A stretch of DNA of 64,000 bases, taken from assembly GCF_001458215.1 (NCBI RefSeq), contig NZ_CYTW01000002.1, forward strand, positions 496,001-560,000, written 5' to 3'. Source of the stretch: Shimia thalassica (GTDB taxonomy: Bacteria > Pseudomonadota > Alphaproteobacteria > Rhodobacterales > Rhodobacteraceae). Below are positions 1-7,603 of the stretch, in pieces. The stretch's first letter is position 1. Every line of letters begins with the position of its first letter. The translations under genes were made by a program, and so were the position numbers. The notes under the pieces are model-generated. The model made no database searches. It had not been told where the DNA came from and worked only from the letters and a program-made list of their open reading frames with translations.

Positions 1-1
1 C

Positions 2-535
2 TTTCCTGTGTTGCCAGATGTGTCCGAGGCCCCTGTAGAAGCCGAGGAAGAAACCGCAGAAATCGAGGCGTTTCAAAGTGAAATCCGCCGTGCGCCCGCC
101 GTTACAGAAGCGGTGCTGGCACGCGTCGCCGTTCCATATTCCAGATTGGCCAATCTTGCCGTTGGTGATGTTCTTGAATTGCCGATCGACTGTCTCAACA
201 ATCTGACTTTGGAAGTGAGCGGTCAGGTCGTTTTGGCCAAGGCCACGCTTGGCAAGGTGAATGGTTTGCGCGCTGCAAAAATAAGGCTGCCTGCGTCACA
301 AGAAGTAAAGGGGCATAAACCCTATGATCCGGTTGCAGAACGGCCCGACACACCGGATGAGGAAATCCTGAAAGAAACCGAGGCCTTCCTGCCGGAAGTC
401 GAAGCAGTCGAGGATGTCGCGGTGTTGCAAACGCCGGAGGAAGAAACCGAACCGGTTCTGCCAGAAGAGGACATCGAGGATTTCTCGGATCTGGATGATC
501 TGGACATCGCGGTTCCACAGGTCGCCGCCGGTTAA
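2..535 (+). CDS. FliM/FliN-family flagellar motor switch protein, C-terminal part (5' truncated by the window edge)
   Basis: The reading frame is open to the left edge, so the start lies outside the window. The segment ASxAVL...RVAVPYSRLANLAVGDVLELP followed by a short beta-rich stretch fits the SPOA (surface presentation of antigens) domain that FliM and FliN use to build the C-ring of the flagellar switch. After the SPOA domain comes an unusually long acidic tail, roughly residues 105-175 of the visible part, rich in Glu, Asp and Pro (for example EEETEPVLPEEDIEDF). Such a tail is not part of classical FliM. The assignment rests on a single domain, so a type III secretion C-ring relative or a Rhodobacterales-specific FliM variant remains possible. 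Confidence 0.6.
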   Translation, partial: FPVLPDVSEAPVEAEEETAEIEAFQSEIRRAPAVTEAVLARVAVPYSRLANLAVGDVLELPIDCLNNLTLEVSGQVVLAKATLGKVNGLRAAKIRLPASQEVKGHKPYDPVAERPDTPDEEILKETEAFLPEVEAVEDVAVLQTPEEETEPVLPEEDIEDFSDLDDLDIAVPQVAAG

Positions 536-548
536 CGTCATACCGGTT

Positions 549-583
549 CAAAAGCAAAAGGCGCACCTGTTTCCAGATGCGCC
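549..583 (-). terminator. Intrinsic terminator of the sulfide-detoxification genes
   Basis: Read on the minus strand, GGCGCATCTG, a GAAA loop and CAGGTGCGCC form a 10-bp stem with one T-G wobble, followed by TTTTGCTTTTG. It lies just after the stop of the gene ending at 605. Confidence 0.7.
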
Positions 584-604
584 GTTGAATGTCTGCCTAT
601 GGTA

Positions 605-1033
605 TTAGGCTGTGGTTGCGATCATCTCCAAGCGGGGACGAAGTTGTTCAAGCTCGTATCCCCCCTGACGCGCGGCATTCAGGATATCGTCAACCGGCAA
701 CGAATTGGCATGTCCCAGAGACCACGCAATGGTCGAGCGTGTCCCAGAGGCACAATAGGCCAGAACCTTGCCTTTGCTTGCTTCCAATGCGGCGCGCTGT
801 GCTGCAAGGTTTTTCGGCGTCATCGTGTCATGGGTGAGCGGAAGTTCGAAAAAATCGATCCCCGCCGCCGTGACGGCCGTGCCGATCGCCGCGGCCTGAT
901 GGCTTGGCGGAATTTCGGCATCAGGACGGTTGCAGATAACAAGGGTGAAGCCGGCCTCTTTCAAGGCGGGCACATCCTCGGCCGCGATTTGCGGCGAGAC
1001 GAAATAGCGGGGGGTGATCTGACGCAGTTCCAT
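605..1033 (-). CDS. TIGR01244/DUF442 family sulfurtransferase/phosphatase (Blh N-terminal-type domain)
   Basis: This 142-residue protein has the dual-specificity-phosphatase/rhodanese-like fold of the DUF442 (TIGR01244) family. The active-site loop is AYCASGTRST (Cys-x5-Arg, about residues 92-98), and the N-terminus MELRQITPRYFVSPQI is typical. In Agrobacterium and Xylella this domain is fused to a metallo-beta-lactamase in Blh, an enzyme of the BigR-regulated sulfide response. Here the two halves are separate genes of one cluster (the other is at 2006-2869). I chose the ATG at 1033; a longer frame upstream overlaps the neighbouring gene and lacks family sequence. The likely role is sulfur transfer from persulfides, inferred from context. 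Confidence 0.85.
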   Translation of the reverse strand: MELRQITPRYFVSPQIAAEDVPALKEAGFTLVICNRPDAEIPPSHQAAAIGTAVTAAGIDFFELPLTHDTMTPKNLAAQRAALEASKGKVLAYCASGTRSTIAWSLGHANSLPVDDILNAARQGGYELEQLRPRLEMIATTA

Positions 1034-1043
1034 AGGGTGAGCG

Positions 1044-1478
1044 TTACTCGGCGGGGACCGCTTTGTCCAGTTGGCTGCGCACCATTGGTGCCGCAAACAT
1101 GCCCGCAAGCATTGCCGCGAAGAACACCCAGTGTGGCCAACCACCATAGCTTAGCGATGCTACGGACGGTCCCGGGCACAAACCGGCAAGCCCCCAACCG
1201 GCGCCGAACAGTACGGAGCCCAGCACCAGATTACGCCCGATTTTGGGTTCTGGCGGTGTCGGAAATTCGCCGCCCACCAAAGGTTTACGACCACGAGTGA
1301 AGGCCCAGGCCACGGCCATGGGCAGGATTGCGCCCCCCATCACAAAGGCCAGTGTCGGATCCCAGCTGCCAAACACGTCCAGCCAGCCTTGGACCTTGGA
1401 GGTGTCCGTCATGCCCGAGATGAACAGGCCCGCGCCAAACAGGCCGCCCGCGATGAATGCAAAAACAAGACGGTTCAT
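1044..1478 (-). CDS. YeeE/YedE-type (DUF6691) membrane protein, second half-transporter
   Basis: The product is a 144-residue integral membrane protein with about four hydrophobic segments and the conserved patch GAGWGLAGLCPGPS. That glycine/cysteine/proline motif is characteristic of the YeeE/YedE sulfur-transport family, whose cysteines pass thiosulfate through the membrane. An N-terminal GLFGAGLFISGMTDTSKVQGW motif also fits. Its ATG overlaps the stop of the upstream partner in an ATGA, indicating translational coupling, so the two probably form one transporter. Transport of a small sulfur species is inferred; the substrate cannot be read from sequence. Confidence 0.85.
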   Translation of the reverse strand: MNRLVFAFIAGGLFGAGLFISGMTDTSKVQGWLDVFGSWDPTLAFVMGGAILPMAVAWAFTRGRKPLVGGEFPTPPEPKIGRNLVLGSVLFGAGWGLAGLCPGPSVASLSYGGWPHWVFFAAMLAGMFAAPMVRSQLDKAVPAE

Positions 1479-1915
1479 CAGATCACCCCCAGAATATGAC
1501 GGAAAAGAACAACGGTAAGACCACCTGCCATGATGTAGAACACTGTCGCCACCATGCCGCGCAGGGACAGCCGCGAAATCCCGCAGACCCCGTGACCGGA
1601 CGTACATCCGTTTGCGATACGCGTGCCAATTCCAACCAAAAGGCCGGCCGCAATCAGAACCGCCAGATTTTCTGTCACATGCGTAGAGAACGGGCGGTAA
1701 ACAGGTTTCAAAACGATGGGCAGAAGAAACACACCGGCCAGAAATGCCAGACGTTCCGCCATGGTGTTGCGACCGGACCCATCAACCAGGCCGCCAATGA
1801 TACCGCTTGCGCCCATGACACGACCATTGGCCAACAGGTATACGGCGCCTCCACAGCCAATCAGCATTCCACCGATCAGCCCCCAGATCCAGTCTGCGGG
1901 AATACTCTCCAACAT
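1478..1915 (-). CDS. YeeE/YedE family membrane protein, first half-transporter
   Basis: The product has 145 residues and about four transmembrane segments. Diagnostic motifs are GGMLIGCGGAVYLLANGRVMGASGI near the N-terminus and ANGCTSGHGVCGISRLS near residue 105, each with the Cys-containing turns of the YeeE/YedE (DUF395) family. It precedes the related gene at 1044-1478 with a 1-base ATGA overlap, so a two-subunit channel is likely. In known bigR-type operons a YeeE or TauE permease accompanies the persulfide-handling enzyme, which supports a role in removing thiosulfate or sulfite, or in sulfur uptake. Confidence 0.88.
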   Translation of the reverse strand: MLESIPADWIWGLIGGMLIGCGGAVYLLANGRVMGASGIIGGLVDGSGRNTMAERLAFLAGVFLLPIVLKPVYRPFSTHVTENLAVLIAAGLLVGIGTRIANGCTSGHGVCGISRLSLRGMVATVFYIMAGGLTVVLFRHILGVI

Positions 1916-1950
1916 GCGCGTTTCCTTTATGTTTTTTTGGAGTTTGAGTG

Positions 1951-1986
1951 AAAAGAACGCCCATGGGTTCGCAACCAGGGGCGTTC
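1951..1986 (-). terminator. Intrinsic terminator between the metallo-hydrolase gene and the YeeE genes
   Basis: On the minus strand GAACGCCC pairs with GGGCGTTC, with a nested GGTT-gcg-AACC mini-stem, and is followed by TTTTC. It sits in the 90-base gap between two genes that share a direction, so it may cut expression of the downstream permease genes relative to the first gene. Confidence 0.65.
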
Positions 1987-2005
1987 AAAAATCTAAACAG
2001 GGGCG

Positions 2006-2869
2006 TCAAATCTTGTTGACGGGAACCTTCAGGAACACATCGCCCTGTTCGTCAGGCTCGGGCATTTGACCAGCGCGCATATTGACCTGAAGCGACGGAA
2101 TAATCAGCTTTGGCATCGCCAAAGTGGCATCCCGCGTGTCGCGCATTTCAACAAAGGCGTCTTTGTCTTTGCCTTCCCCAACATGGATGTTCTGCGTCTT
2201 TTGGGCGCCAACCGTGGTTTCCCATTGGTATTCATCGCGACCGGGGGCCTTGTAGTCGTGGCCAACGAAGATGCGTGTCTCGTCCGGCAGGGCCAGAATT
2301 TTCTGGATCGAATTATAGAGCGTTTCCGACGATCCCCCCGGAAAGTCGCAGCGGGCCGTGCCAAAATCCGGCATGAACAACGTATCGCCCACAAAGGCCG
2401 CGTCACCGATCACATAAGTAAGACAGGCAGGTGTGTGGCCCGGCGTATGCAGCACGTCGCCGCGCAGCTGACCGATCATAAAGCTGTCGCCTTCTTTGAA
2501 CAGGCGGTCAAATTGCGAGCCATCCCGTTGGAACTCGGTGCCTTCATTGAACACTTTGCCAAAGGTGTCTTGCACCAACGTGATGTTTTCGCCGATCCCG
2601 ATCTTGCCGCCGACACGTTCCTGAATATAGGGGGCCGCCGAAAGATGGTCCGCGTGAACATGGCTTTCCAGAAGCCACTCGACCGTCAGGCCCTGGTCAC
2701 GCACATAGGCAATTACCTCGTCGGCGGATTTGGTATCGGTACGACCGGACGAATAGTCAAAATCCAGAACACTGTCGATAATGGCGCAAGAGGTGCCTTC
2801 AGGATCTTTCACAACAAATGAGATGGTGTTCGTCGCATTGTCAAAAAAGGCTGTTACTTCGGGTTTCAT
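2006..2869 (-). CDS. MBL-fold metallo-hydrolase, persulfide dioxygenase-like (Blh/ETHE1 type)
   Basis: This 287-residue cytoplasmic enzyme carries the metal-binding signature SHVHADHLSA (HxHxDH, about residue 70), HTPGHTPACLTY, a GDTLF aspartate and GHDY. Those residues define glyoxalase-II/ETHE1-like metallo-beta-lactamases. The ETHE1 group oxidises glutathione persulfide to sulfite with a mononuclear iron. The neighbouring YeeE and DUF442 genes match the bigR/blh sulfide-detoxification operon, so persulfide is the likely substrate. I chose MKPEVTAFF at 2869, which has GGAGGATTCCCG upstream, over a start 21 codons earlier. It is the first gene of the minus-strand cluster and diverges from the DksA-like gene. 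Confidence 0.88.
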   Translation of the reverse strand: MKPEVTAFFDNATNTISFVVKDPEGTSCAIIDSVLDFDYSSGRTDTKSADEVIAYVRDQGLTVEWLLESHVHADHLSAAPYIQERVGGKIGIGENITLVQDTFGKVFNEGTEFQRDGSQFDRLFKEGDSFMIGQLRGDVLHTPGHTPACLTYVIGDAAFVGDTLFMPDFGTARCDFPGGSSETLYNSIQKILALPDETRIFVGHDYKAPGRDEYQWETTVGAQKTQNIHVGEGKDKDAFVEMRDTRDATLAMPKLIIPSLQVNMRAGQMPEPDEQGDVFLKVPVNKI

Positions 2870-2893
2870 CGGGAATCCTCCATTTGTGAAAGA

Positions 2894-2917
2894 ACATATA
2901 ATGAAAAATGCATATGT
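2894..2917. promoter_or_regulatory. Candidate operator: ACATAT-N12-ATATGT inverted repeat
   Basis: A perfect 6-bp inverted repeat with a 12-bp spacer lies in the divergent gap, 25-48 bases before the metallo-hydrolase start. ArsR-type persulfide sensors (BigR, SqrR) bind AT-rich dyads in this position, but no such regulator gene is in the window. Confidence 0.35.
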
Positions 2918-3014
2918 CGCAACCCCCAGCATACAACAGGGTGCAGGATTGACCTACATCAAGGCTTTGGGTGGCGTGTTATGCGAGGCTCTGGTGCAAC
3001 TGGAGGAAATCGCG

Positions 3015-3344
3015 ATGATTGATCTTGCAAAGCAAAAAACATCCCTTCTGAAACGTCTGTCCGAACTGGACAGCCGCCTGCACGCCATCGAGGCAGAGCT
3101 GGAAGCGCCGCATTCGAAAGACTGGGAAGAATTGGCCGTCGAACGTGAGGGCGACGAAGTTCTCGAGCAGCTTGGCCAGAGCGGACAAGACGAGATTTTG
3201 CGTATCCGTGCGGCACTTAAGCGCCTGCGTGATGGAGAATACGGCATCTGTGTCCGTTGCGGGGACGATATTGCCGCAGAACGATTGAATATTCTGCCCG
3301 ACGCACCACTCTGTAACGAGTGTGCAACCGCCGTGGCAGGTTGA
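3015..3344 (+). CDS. TraR/DksA family zinc-finger protein
   Basis: The product has 109 residues. An N-terminal coiled-coil-like region (residues 5-70, heptad-rich with acidic residues) is followed by a C4 zinc finger, C79-x2-C82 and C100-x2-C103, and the family sequence LRDGEYGICVRCGDDI. DksA-family proteins bind RNA polymerase through its secondary channel and modulate initiation together with ppGpp. I chose the ATG at 3015, which follows TGGAGGAAATCGCG; the longer frame upstream runs into the opposite gene's promoter. The length is shorter than E. coli DksA (151 aa) and typical of the short alphaproteobacterial paralogues. It is followed after 26 bases by a small conserved gene. Confidence 0.88.
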   Translation: MIDLAKQKTSLLKRLSELDSRLHAIEAELEAPHSKDWEELAVEREGDEVLEQLGQSGQDEILRIRAALKRLRDGEYGICVRCGDDIAAERLNILPDAPLCNECATAVAG

Positions 3345-3370
3345 ATACTGGATTGGAGGAGTATCTGAAC

Positions 3371-3586
3371 ATGAACGTCAATGAACTTATTACCAAGGCA
3401 AATGAACTTGAGGCGCAAATCTCTGGGGCAACGGGGGACACCCGCTATGACCTGCATCAGAAGCTGCATCGCACTTTGGAAAATATCCGGATCAAAGGGG
3501 GCAAGGTGCCCGCGCATCTGCGTAACCTCGATCTTGAGCTGATCGATGAAGAAGTCGAAGACTCATTCGACAACATGCCGATCTAA
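3371..3586 (+). CDS. Small conserved hypothetical protein (71 aa)
   Basis: I do not recognise a named family. The product is 71 residues, highly charged and predicted helical, starting MNVNELITKANELEAQI and ending DNMPI. There are no membrane segments or cysteines. A strong ribosome-binding site (TTGGAGGAG) sits 8-10 bases before the ATG at 3371, and the gene lies directly downstream of the DksA-like gene and upstream of a good terminator, so the two are probably co-transcribed. A longer frame starting at 3320 overlaps the previous gene and has no ribosome-binding site. Confidence 0.7.
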   Translation: MNVNELITKANELEAQISGATGDTRYDLHQKLHRTLENIRIKGGKVPAHLRNLDLELIDEEVEDSFDNMPI

Positions 3587-3611
3587 CCGATTTACAAGTG
3601 ATTATGAAAAG

Positions 3612-3638
3612 CGCCCGCGAAGTGTTTCGCGGGCGTTT
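3612..3638 (+). terminator. Intrinsic terminator after the DksA-like/small protein pair
   Basis: CGCCCGCGAA (3612-3621) pairs perfectly with TTCGCGGGCG (3626-3635) around a GTGT loop, followed by TTTGCGTTGC. The T-run is short but the stem is very stable. Confidence 0.75.
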
Positions 3639-3720
3639 GCGTTGCAATTCCTTGCGTGATCGCGTTTGCTGCCTAAAGTTAATGTAGTCATTTGAAGTGT
3701 TTCGCGACAGGAGGTTAGGT

Positions 3721-5799
3721 ATGGTTCAAGCAGTTCTCTTCGAGATCGAGGACAACGTGGCCGTCCTGACAATCAAAAGCCCTCCTGTAAATGCGCTGAG
3801 CCATGCCGTCCGGTCAGGGATCGTCGACGGGCTGGATCGGGCGTTGGGCGATGATGATGTCAAAGCGGTGGTTCTGATCGGGGGTGGACGCACCTTTCCT
3901 GCGGGCGCAGACATCCGTGAATTTGGACACCCCGTACAGGACCCGTGGTTGCCCGAGGTGTGCAACAGGCTGGAAATGGCGTCAAAGCCCGTTGTCGCGG
4001 CGGTGCATGGCACCGCTCTTGGCGGCGGGTTCGAAGTTGTCCTGGCCGCGCATTACCGGATCGCCGACAAAGACGCGCGGTTCGGCTTGCCCGAAGTCAC
4101 GCTTGGCATTTTACCCGGCGCAGGCGGCACACAGCGCGCGCCACGTCTGGCGGGTGCCAAATTTGCACTGGATATGATGCTGACGGGGCGTCCCGTGCCT
4201 GTCACCGCGCCCGGTGCAAAGGTGTTTTTTGACGCTGTGGTCGATGGAGACCTGAGAAAAGAAGCGGTGGCCTTTGCGCAGAACCTGATCAGCGAAGGCA
4301 AAGGGCCCCGACGCACGCGTGACCAGCGCATCGGGTTCGAAGATCCGCACGCCTATCAGAACGAGGTGACCAACCGGTACCGTATGGTGGCGCGCCAACA
4401 GGAATATGCACCCGAACAGATTATCCGCTGTGTCGAGGCCGCCGCGCTTTTGCCATTTGATCAGGGGTTAGCGTTTGAACGGTCGTCTTTTCAGGATTGT
4501 CTTGAAACGTCTCAATCGGCTGCGCTGCGTCATGCCTTTTTTGCTGAACGCCGCGCCGGCAAGTTTCCCGAGTTGAAAACGGGGCAGGCGCGCGAATTGA
4601 ACACCATCGGCGTGATTGGTGCGGGGGGGCTGGCGGCGTCGGTCGCCGTGATTTGCCTGCAAGAAGGCTGGCATGTGGTGGCCGCCACAACAACGGTGCG
4701 GGCCGCAGAGCATGCTGCGTCAGAGATTTCAAAACTTCTTGGCGGCGCTGTCATGCGCAAACACATGACCCAGACAGAGGCCGATGAGGCCCTCGCCCGG
4801 TTTACGACGGCGTCTGATCTGGTTGCCCTGTCCGAAGCCGATATGATTCTGGATTGTACGATCCGGCCGCCCTCTGCAAAACGGGATGTCTTCACGCAAC
4901 TGGACGCGATCGCCAAAGAGGGCGCCGTGCTTGTTGATGCAGGGGCGCATTCCAAGGTGAACCTTCTGGCCCAAGCCACCGGAGCACCGGGAGATGTGGT
5001 GGCTTTGCACCTTTATGCGCCATTGCGTGTCAGCAAGGTCGCCGAGATCGTGCTAGGCGGGAATACCTCGGAAGATACGGTTGCGACCGTGATCTCGTTC
5101 TTGCGCAAGCTCGACAAGTTTCCGGTGCGTGCCAAAAATGAACAGATTGGCCCGCGCATTCTGGCGGCCTATCGCCTTGCTGCGGATTATATCGTCGAAG
5201 CAGGCGGAACGCCGTATCTGGTGGACCAGGCCATGCGCGGCTTCGGGATGAACCTTGGCCCCTATCAGGCGCTTGATTACGAAGGGTTCGAGGCTTCACT
5301 TAGTGCGCAAGGGTCTGCCTGTCGGGCGTCACATCAACCGGACTTTGTGGGACGCCTTCAGGCTGCGGGGCGCAACGGTGCACGCAGTGGCAAAGGGTTC
5401 TATCTTTACGAGGGCAAGCCCGCCTCGGTTCAGCAAGATCCGGAAGTGATTGAACTGATCCGCGCCTATCGGGAAGAAAACGGCATCGACCCCCGTGGAT
5501 TTAGCGAAGACGCCATCCGGTATCGTTGCCTTGCGGCCATGGCGAACGAAGGCGCGCGTCTTCTGCGCGAAGGTGTGGCGCGGCGTCCGTCGGATATCGA
5601 CACCGTCATGATACATGCCTTCGGCTTCCCGCGTTGGCAGGGTGGCCCGATGAAAGCCGCAGATAACGCGGGGCTTTTGCATATGAAGGTTGAACTGGAA
5701 CGTTTTGCCCGGGAAGAGCCGAAATTCTGGACGCCGGACAGGATTTTTGATCACCTCGCCAAGAACGGCAAAGTGTTTGATGATCTGAACACCCAGTAG
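3721..5799 (+). CDS. Enoyl-CoA hydratase/3-hydroxyacyl-CoA dehydrogenase (FadB/FadJ-type bifunctional protein)
   Basis: A 692-residue cytoplasmic fatty acid beta-oxidation enzyme. Residues 1-190 are a crotonase domain with the oxyanion-hole segment FPAGADIREF and both catalytic glutamates (GTALGGGFEVV and LPEVTLGILPGAGGTQ). From about residue 295 comes a Rossmann domain (GVIGAGGLAASVA), then the C-terminal hydroxyacyl-CoA dehydrogenase domains with FGMNLGPYQALD and GFPRWQGGPM. The ATG at 3721 follows ACAGGAGGTTAGGT. The dehydrogenase half is divergent: the usual GxGxMGxGIA reads GAGGLAASVA, the acidic residue after beta-2 that binds NAD ribose is absent (VVAATTT), and HFFNP reads HLYAP, though the histidine is kept. 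The hydratase half looks fully active. No partner thiolase adjoins it. Confidence 0.88.
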   Translation: MVQAVLFEIEDNVAVLTIKSPPVNALSHAVRSGIVDGLDRALGDDDVKAVVLIGGGRTFPAGADIREFGHPVQDPWLPEVCNRLEMASKPVVAAVHGTALGGGFEVVLAAHYRIADKDARFGLPEVTLGILPGAGGTQRAPRLAGAKFALDMMLTGRPVPVTAPGAKVFFDAVVDGDLRKEAVAFAQNLISEGKGPRRTRDQRIGFEDPHAYQNEVTNRYRMVARQQEYAPEQIIRCVEAAALLPFDQGLAFERSSFQDCLETSQSAALRHAFFAERRAGKFPELKTGQARELNTIGVIGAGGLAASVAVICLQEGWHVVAATTTVRAAEHAASEISKLLGGAVMRKHMTQTEADEALARFTTASDLVALSEADMILDCTIRPPSAKRDVFTQLDAIAKEGAVLVDAGAHSKVNLLAQATGAPGDVVALHLYAPLRVSKVAEIVLGGNTSEDTVATVISFLRKLDKFPVRAKNEQIGPRILAAYRLAADYIVEAGGTPYLVDQAMRGFGMNLGPYQALDYEGFEASLSAQGSACRASHQPDFVGRLQAAGRNGARSGKGFYLYEGKPASVQQDPEVIELIRAYREENGIDPRGFSEDAIRYRCLAAMANEGARLLREGVARRPSDIDTVMIHAFGFPRWQGGPMKAADNAGLLHMKVELERFAREEPKFWTPDRIFDHLAKNGKVFDDLNTQ

Positions 5800-5810
5800 G
5801 TCAGTTCGTG

Positions 5811-6026
5811 TCAGGCGAGGAAGATCCCGAGGATCACCAACATCAGGCCGATGACCGACAGGAAAAGGGACCCAAGGTTCAAAGGCATCACTTTTTGAAC
5901 TGCCACGCGCAGGTCTTCATCGCTCAAACCGGCCTTGCGGGCCTTGGCGACTTTGATGATGGACCACACAAGCCCAACCAGTCCCAACAAAGATATAGTT
6001 GCGCCGCCCCAGACAAGCCATTCCAT
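5811..6026 (-). CDS. Small two-helix membrane protein, hypothetical
   Basis: This 71-residue protein has two transmembrane helices (about residues 4-25 and 48-69) joined by a short charged loop AKARKAGLSDEDLRVAVQK. No family is recognised with certainty. It is convergent with the beta-oxidation gene, with 11 bases between stops. The ATG at 6026 is preceded by AAAGGAACGTGCACC. Codon use matches the neighbourhood and the hydrophobic pattern is regular, so I consider it a real gene. Confidence 0.7.
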   Translation of the reverse strand: MEWLVWGGATISLLGLVGLVWSIIKVAKARKAGLSDEDLRVAVQKVMPLNLGSLFLSVIGLMLVILGIFLA

Positions 6027-6226
6027 GGTGCACGTTCCTTTTTAGTCCGTTGCCTGAGCCGCCTAAAGGATAACGCAAGTTACCGCAAGCGGCGGCATTG
6101 CGCCGGATCAGCGCATTTTGTTTATTCTGAGGGCGGGATGCTATTGCAGGGCAGGGGCCGCATGGCTAGGTTGCGGTCTTGTTTCGACCCGTTTCGATCC
6201 TAACAATAACACCTTCAGGAGGCCTC

Positions 6227-6487
6227 ATGAGCGAGCAATCCCCCGACTCCAGCTACCGCGTCACAGCAGATGAACTGCGCCAGTTCATCGAACGTCTAGA
6301 GCGTCTGGAACAGGAAAAGAAAGACATTGCCGAGCACCAGAAAGAGGTCATGGCAGAAGCCAAGTCTCGTGGTTACGACACCAAAGTCATTCGTAAACTG
6401 ATTGCGCTGCGCAAGCGCGACAAAGACGATATCGCCGAAGAAGAGGCGGTTCTCGAGATGTACAAAGAAGCGCTGGGCATGCTCTGA
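6227..6487 (+). CDS. gapR: GapR family DNA-binding protein (DUF2312)
   Basis: An 86-residue protein with the DUF2312 sequence: VTADELRQFIERLERLEQ, EKKDIAEHQKEVMAEAKSRGYD and KVIRKLIALRKR. In Caulobacter GapR is a nucleoid-associated protein that encircles overtwisted DNA ahead of polymerases and stimulates type II topoisomerases. The long N-terminal helix and basic C-terminal helices of that clamp are visible. The ATG at 6227 has TTCAGGAGGCCTC upstream, a strong ribosome-binding site; a frame opening at 6179 lacks one. It stands alone between convergent and divergent neighbours, as usual for this gene in Rhodobacterales. Confidence 0.9.
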   Translation: MSEQSPDSSYRVTADELRQFIERLERLEQEKKDIAEHQKEVMAEAKSRGYDTKVIRKLIALRKRDKDDIAEEEAVLEMYKEALGML

Positions 6488-6637
6488 GAGACCTGGACGT
6501 CTTTCCAGACAGCGGGGCCTGATCTCAGGGCCCCCGCCCATACGATGCAGGCAGGTTTGATGTTGGACAACGCCGAAATGCGGGACCATCTCAAATCTGC
6601 GGCACCCGTCTGAGGTCCGAATGCCTCTCGAACAGAG

Positions 6638-7519
6638 TTATGGCGTGATCAAGTTGACGCCGGGCATGCGGGAAATCTCATAGACATCTTCATCATAGAT
6701 GTCGGTCAACGCATCCACGTATTCTTCGGACCATCCGGGCAGGTCGAGTTCTTCTTCCAGCTCGTCTTCCAACGCAAACTTGTCCAAAAACGCTGCAATC
6801 ACGCGCCGTTTCTGGATTTCGGTCATGCCTTCATGTGCCTGCACATAGGCGTGAAACCGTTCCATGCCTTCGTCTGACATGATTTCGGCCAGCAGATCGG
6901 TACCACCCTCAAGCGGCACAGTGGCTTCCACTCCGGCGAGTTCGCGCAGAATTTGTTCCCAGATCAGCGGCGTGTCTTCATTACACCAAACCGTCAAACC
7001 GATGGCGGGCACGTTTTCGCGGATGCGGCCAATGGTTTCGGCCCACCGCAGGGCGGTCGGAACGGCCCCTCGGGTCATCCCTTCCAGCGTTTCACCTTTT
7101 TTTGCCGCAACAAGAGCAGGCAGAAACGTGGCCGGATTCCGGATCGCGAAATGAACTTCGATCTCGTCCTGATGGAATAGGTTGCACATATCCAAAAGAC
7201 GGTCGACGGCCTTGGGATAAAGCAGGTTTTCACGCACGGCCATTTTCGGGACGCAAAAGAAATCGTTATGAGACAAGATGATACGGTCTGGATCTTCTGC
7301 GCTGGGATCATTTAGTCCGGCAAAAAAGTCATCGCGCAGCTGGTCTGTGACCGGCATCTGCCCAAGACTGTGCAGCAGGGCGCGCAACTGGCGGCGGTAA
7401 CTGCTGGGCTTGGGCAAAGAAATCCCGCGCGCAGCAAGGTTGTCCCTGTTTTTGCTCAGCGACTTCAAGAGCCTGTCTTCGTCTGTGAAATGTGCGCCGA
7501 CGTGAAGAACAATCTGCAT
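6638..7519 (-). CDS. Conserved hypothetical protein, sulfotransferase-like
   Basis: The product has 293 residues. The start MQIVLHVGAHFTDEDRLLKSLSKN resembles the beta-strand/loop/helix that begins sulfotransferase-like P-loop proteins in Roseobacter genomes, but there is no full PAPS-binding GxxxTGTT loop. The C-terminal 60 residues are strongly acidic (LEDELEEELDLPGWSEEY). No signal peptide or membrane segment is seen. It diverges from the ABC permease gene with an 84-base gap. Enzymatic activity is uncertain; family assignment is tentative. Confidence 0.6.
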   Translation of the reverse strand: MQIVLHVGAHFTDEDRLLKSLSKNRDNLAARGISLPKPSSYRRQLRALLHSLGQMPVTDQLRDDFFAGLNDPSAEDPDRIILSHNDFFCVPKMAVRENLLYPKAVDRLLDMCNLFHQDEIEVHFAIRNPATFLPALVAAKKGETLEGMTRGAVPTALRWAETIGRIRENVPAIGLTVWCNEDTPLIWEQILRELAGVEATVPLEGGTDLLAEIMSDEGMERFHAYVQAHEGMTEIQKRRVIAAFLDKFALEDELEEELDLPGWSEEYVDALTDIYDEDVYEISRMPGVNLITP

Positions 7520-7603
7520 AGTGTAACTTTTTTCTTTTTGTTTGCGTCTACATTATATCTTCGTTTCTGGACAGTGAAACCAGTTTCGGGCAACAGAGAC
7601 ATT

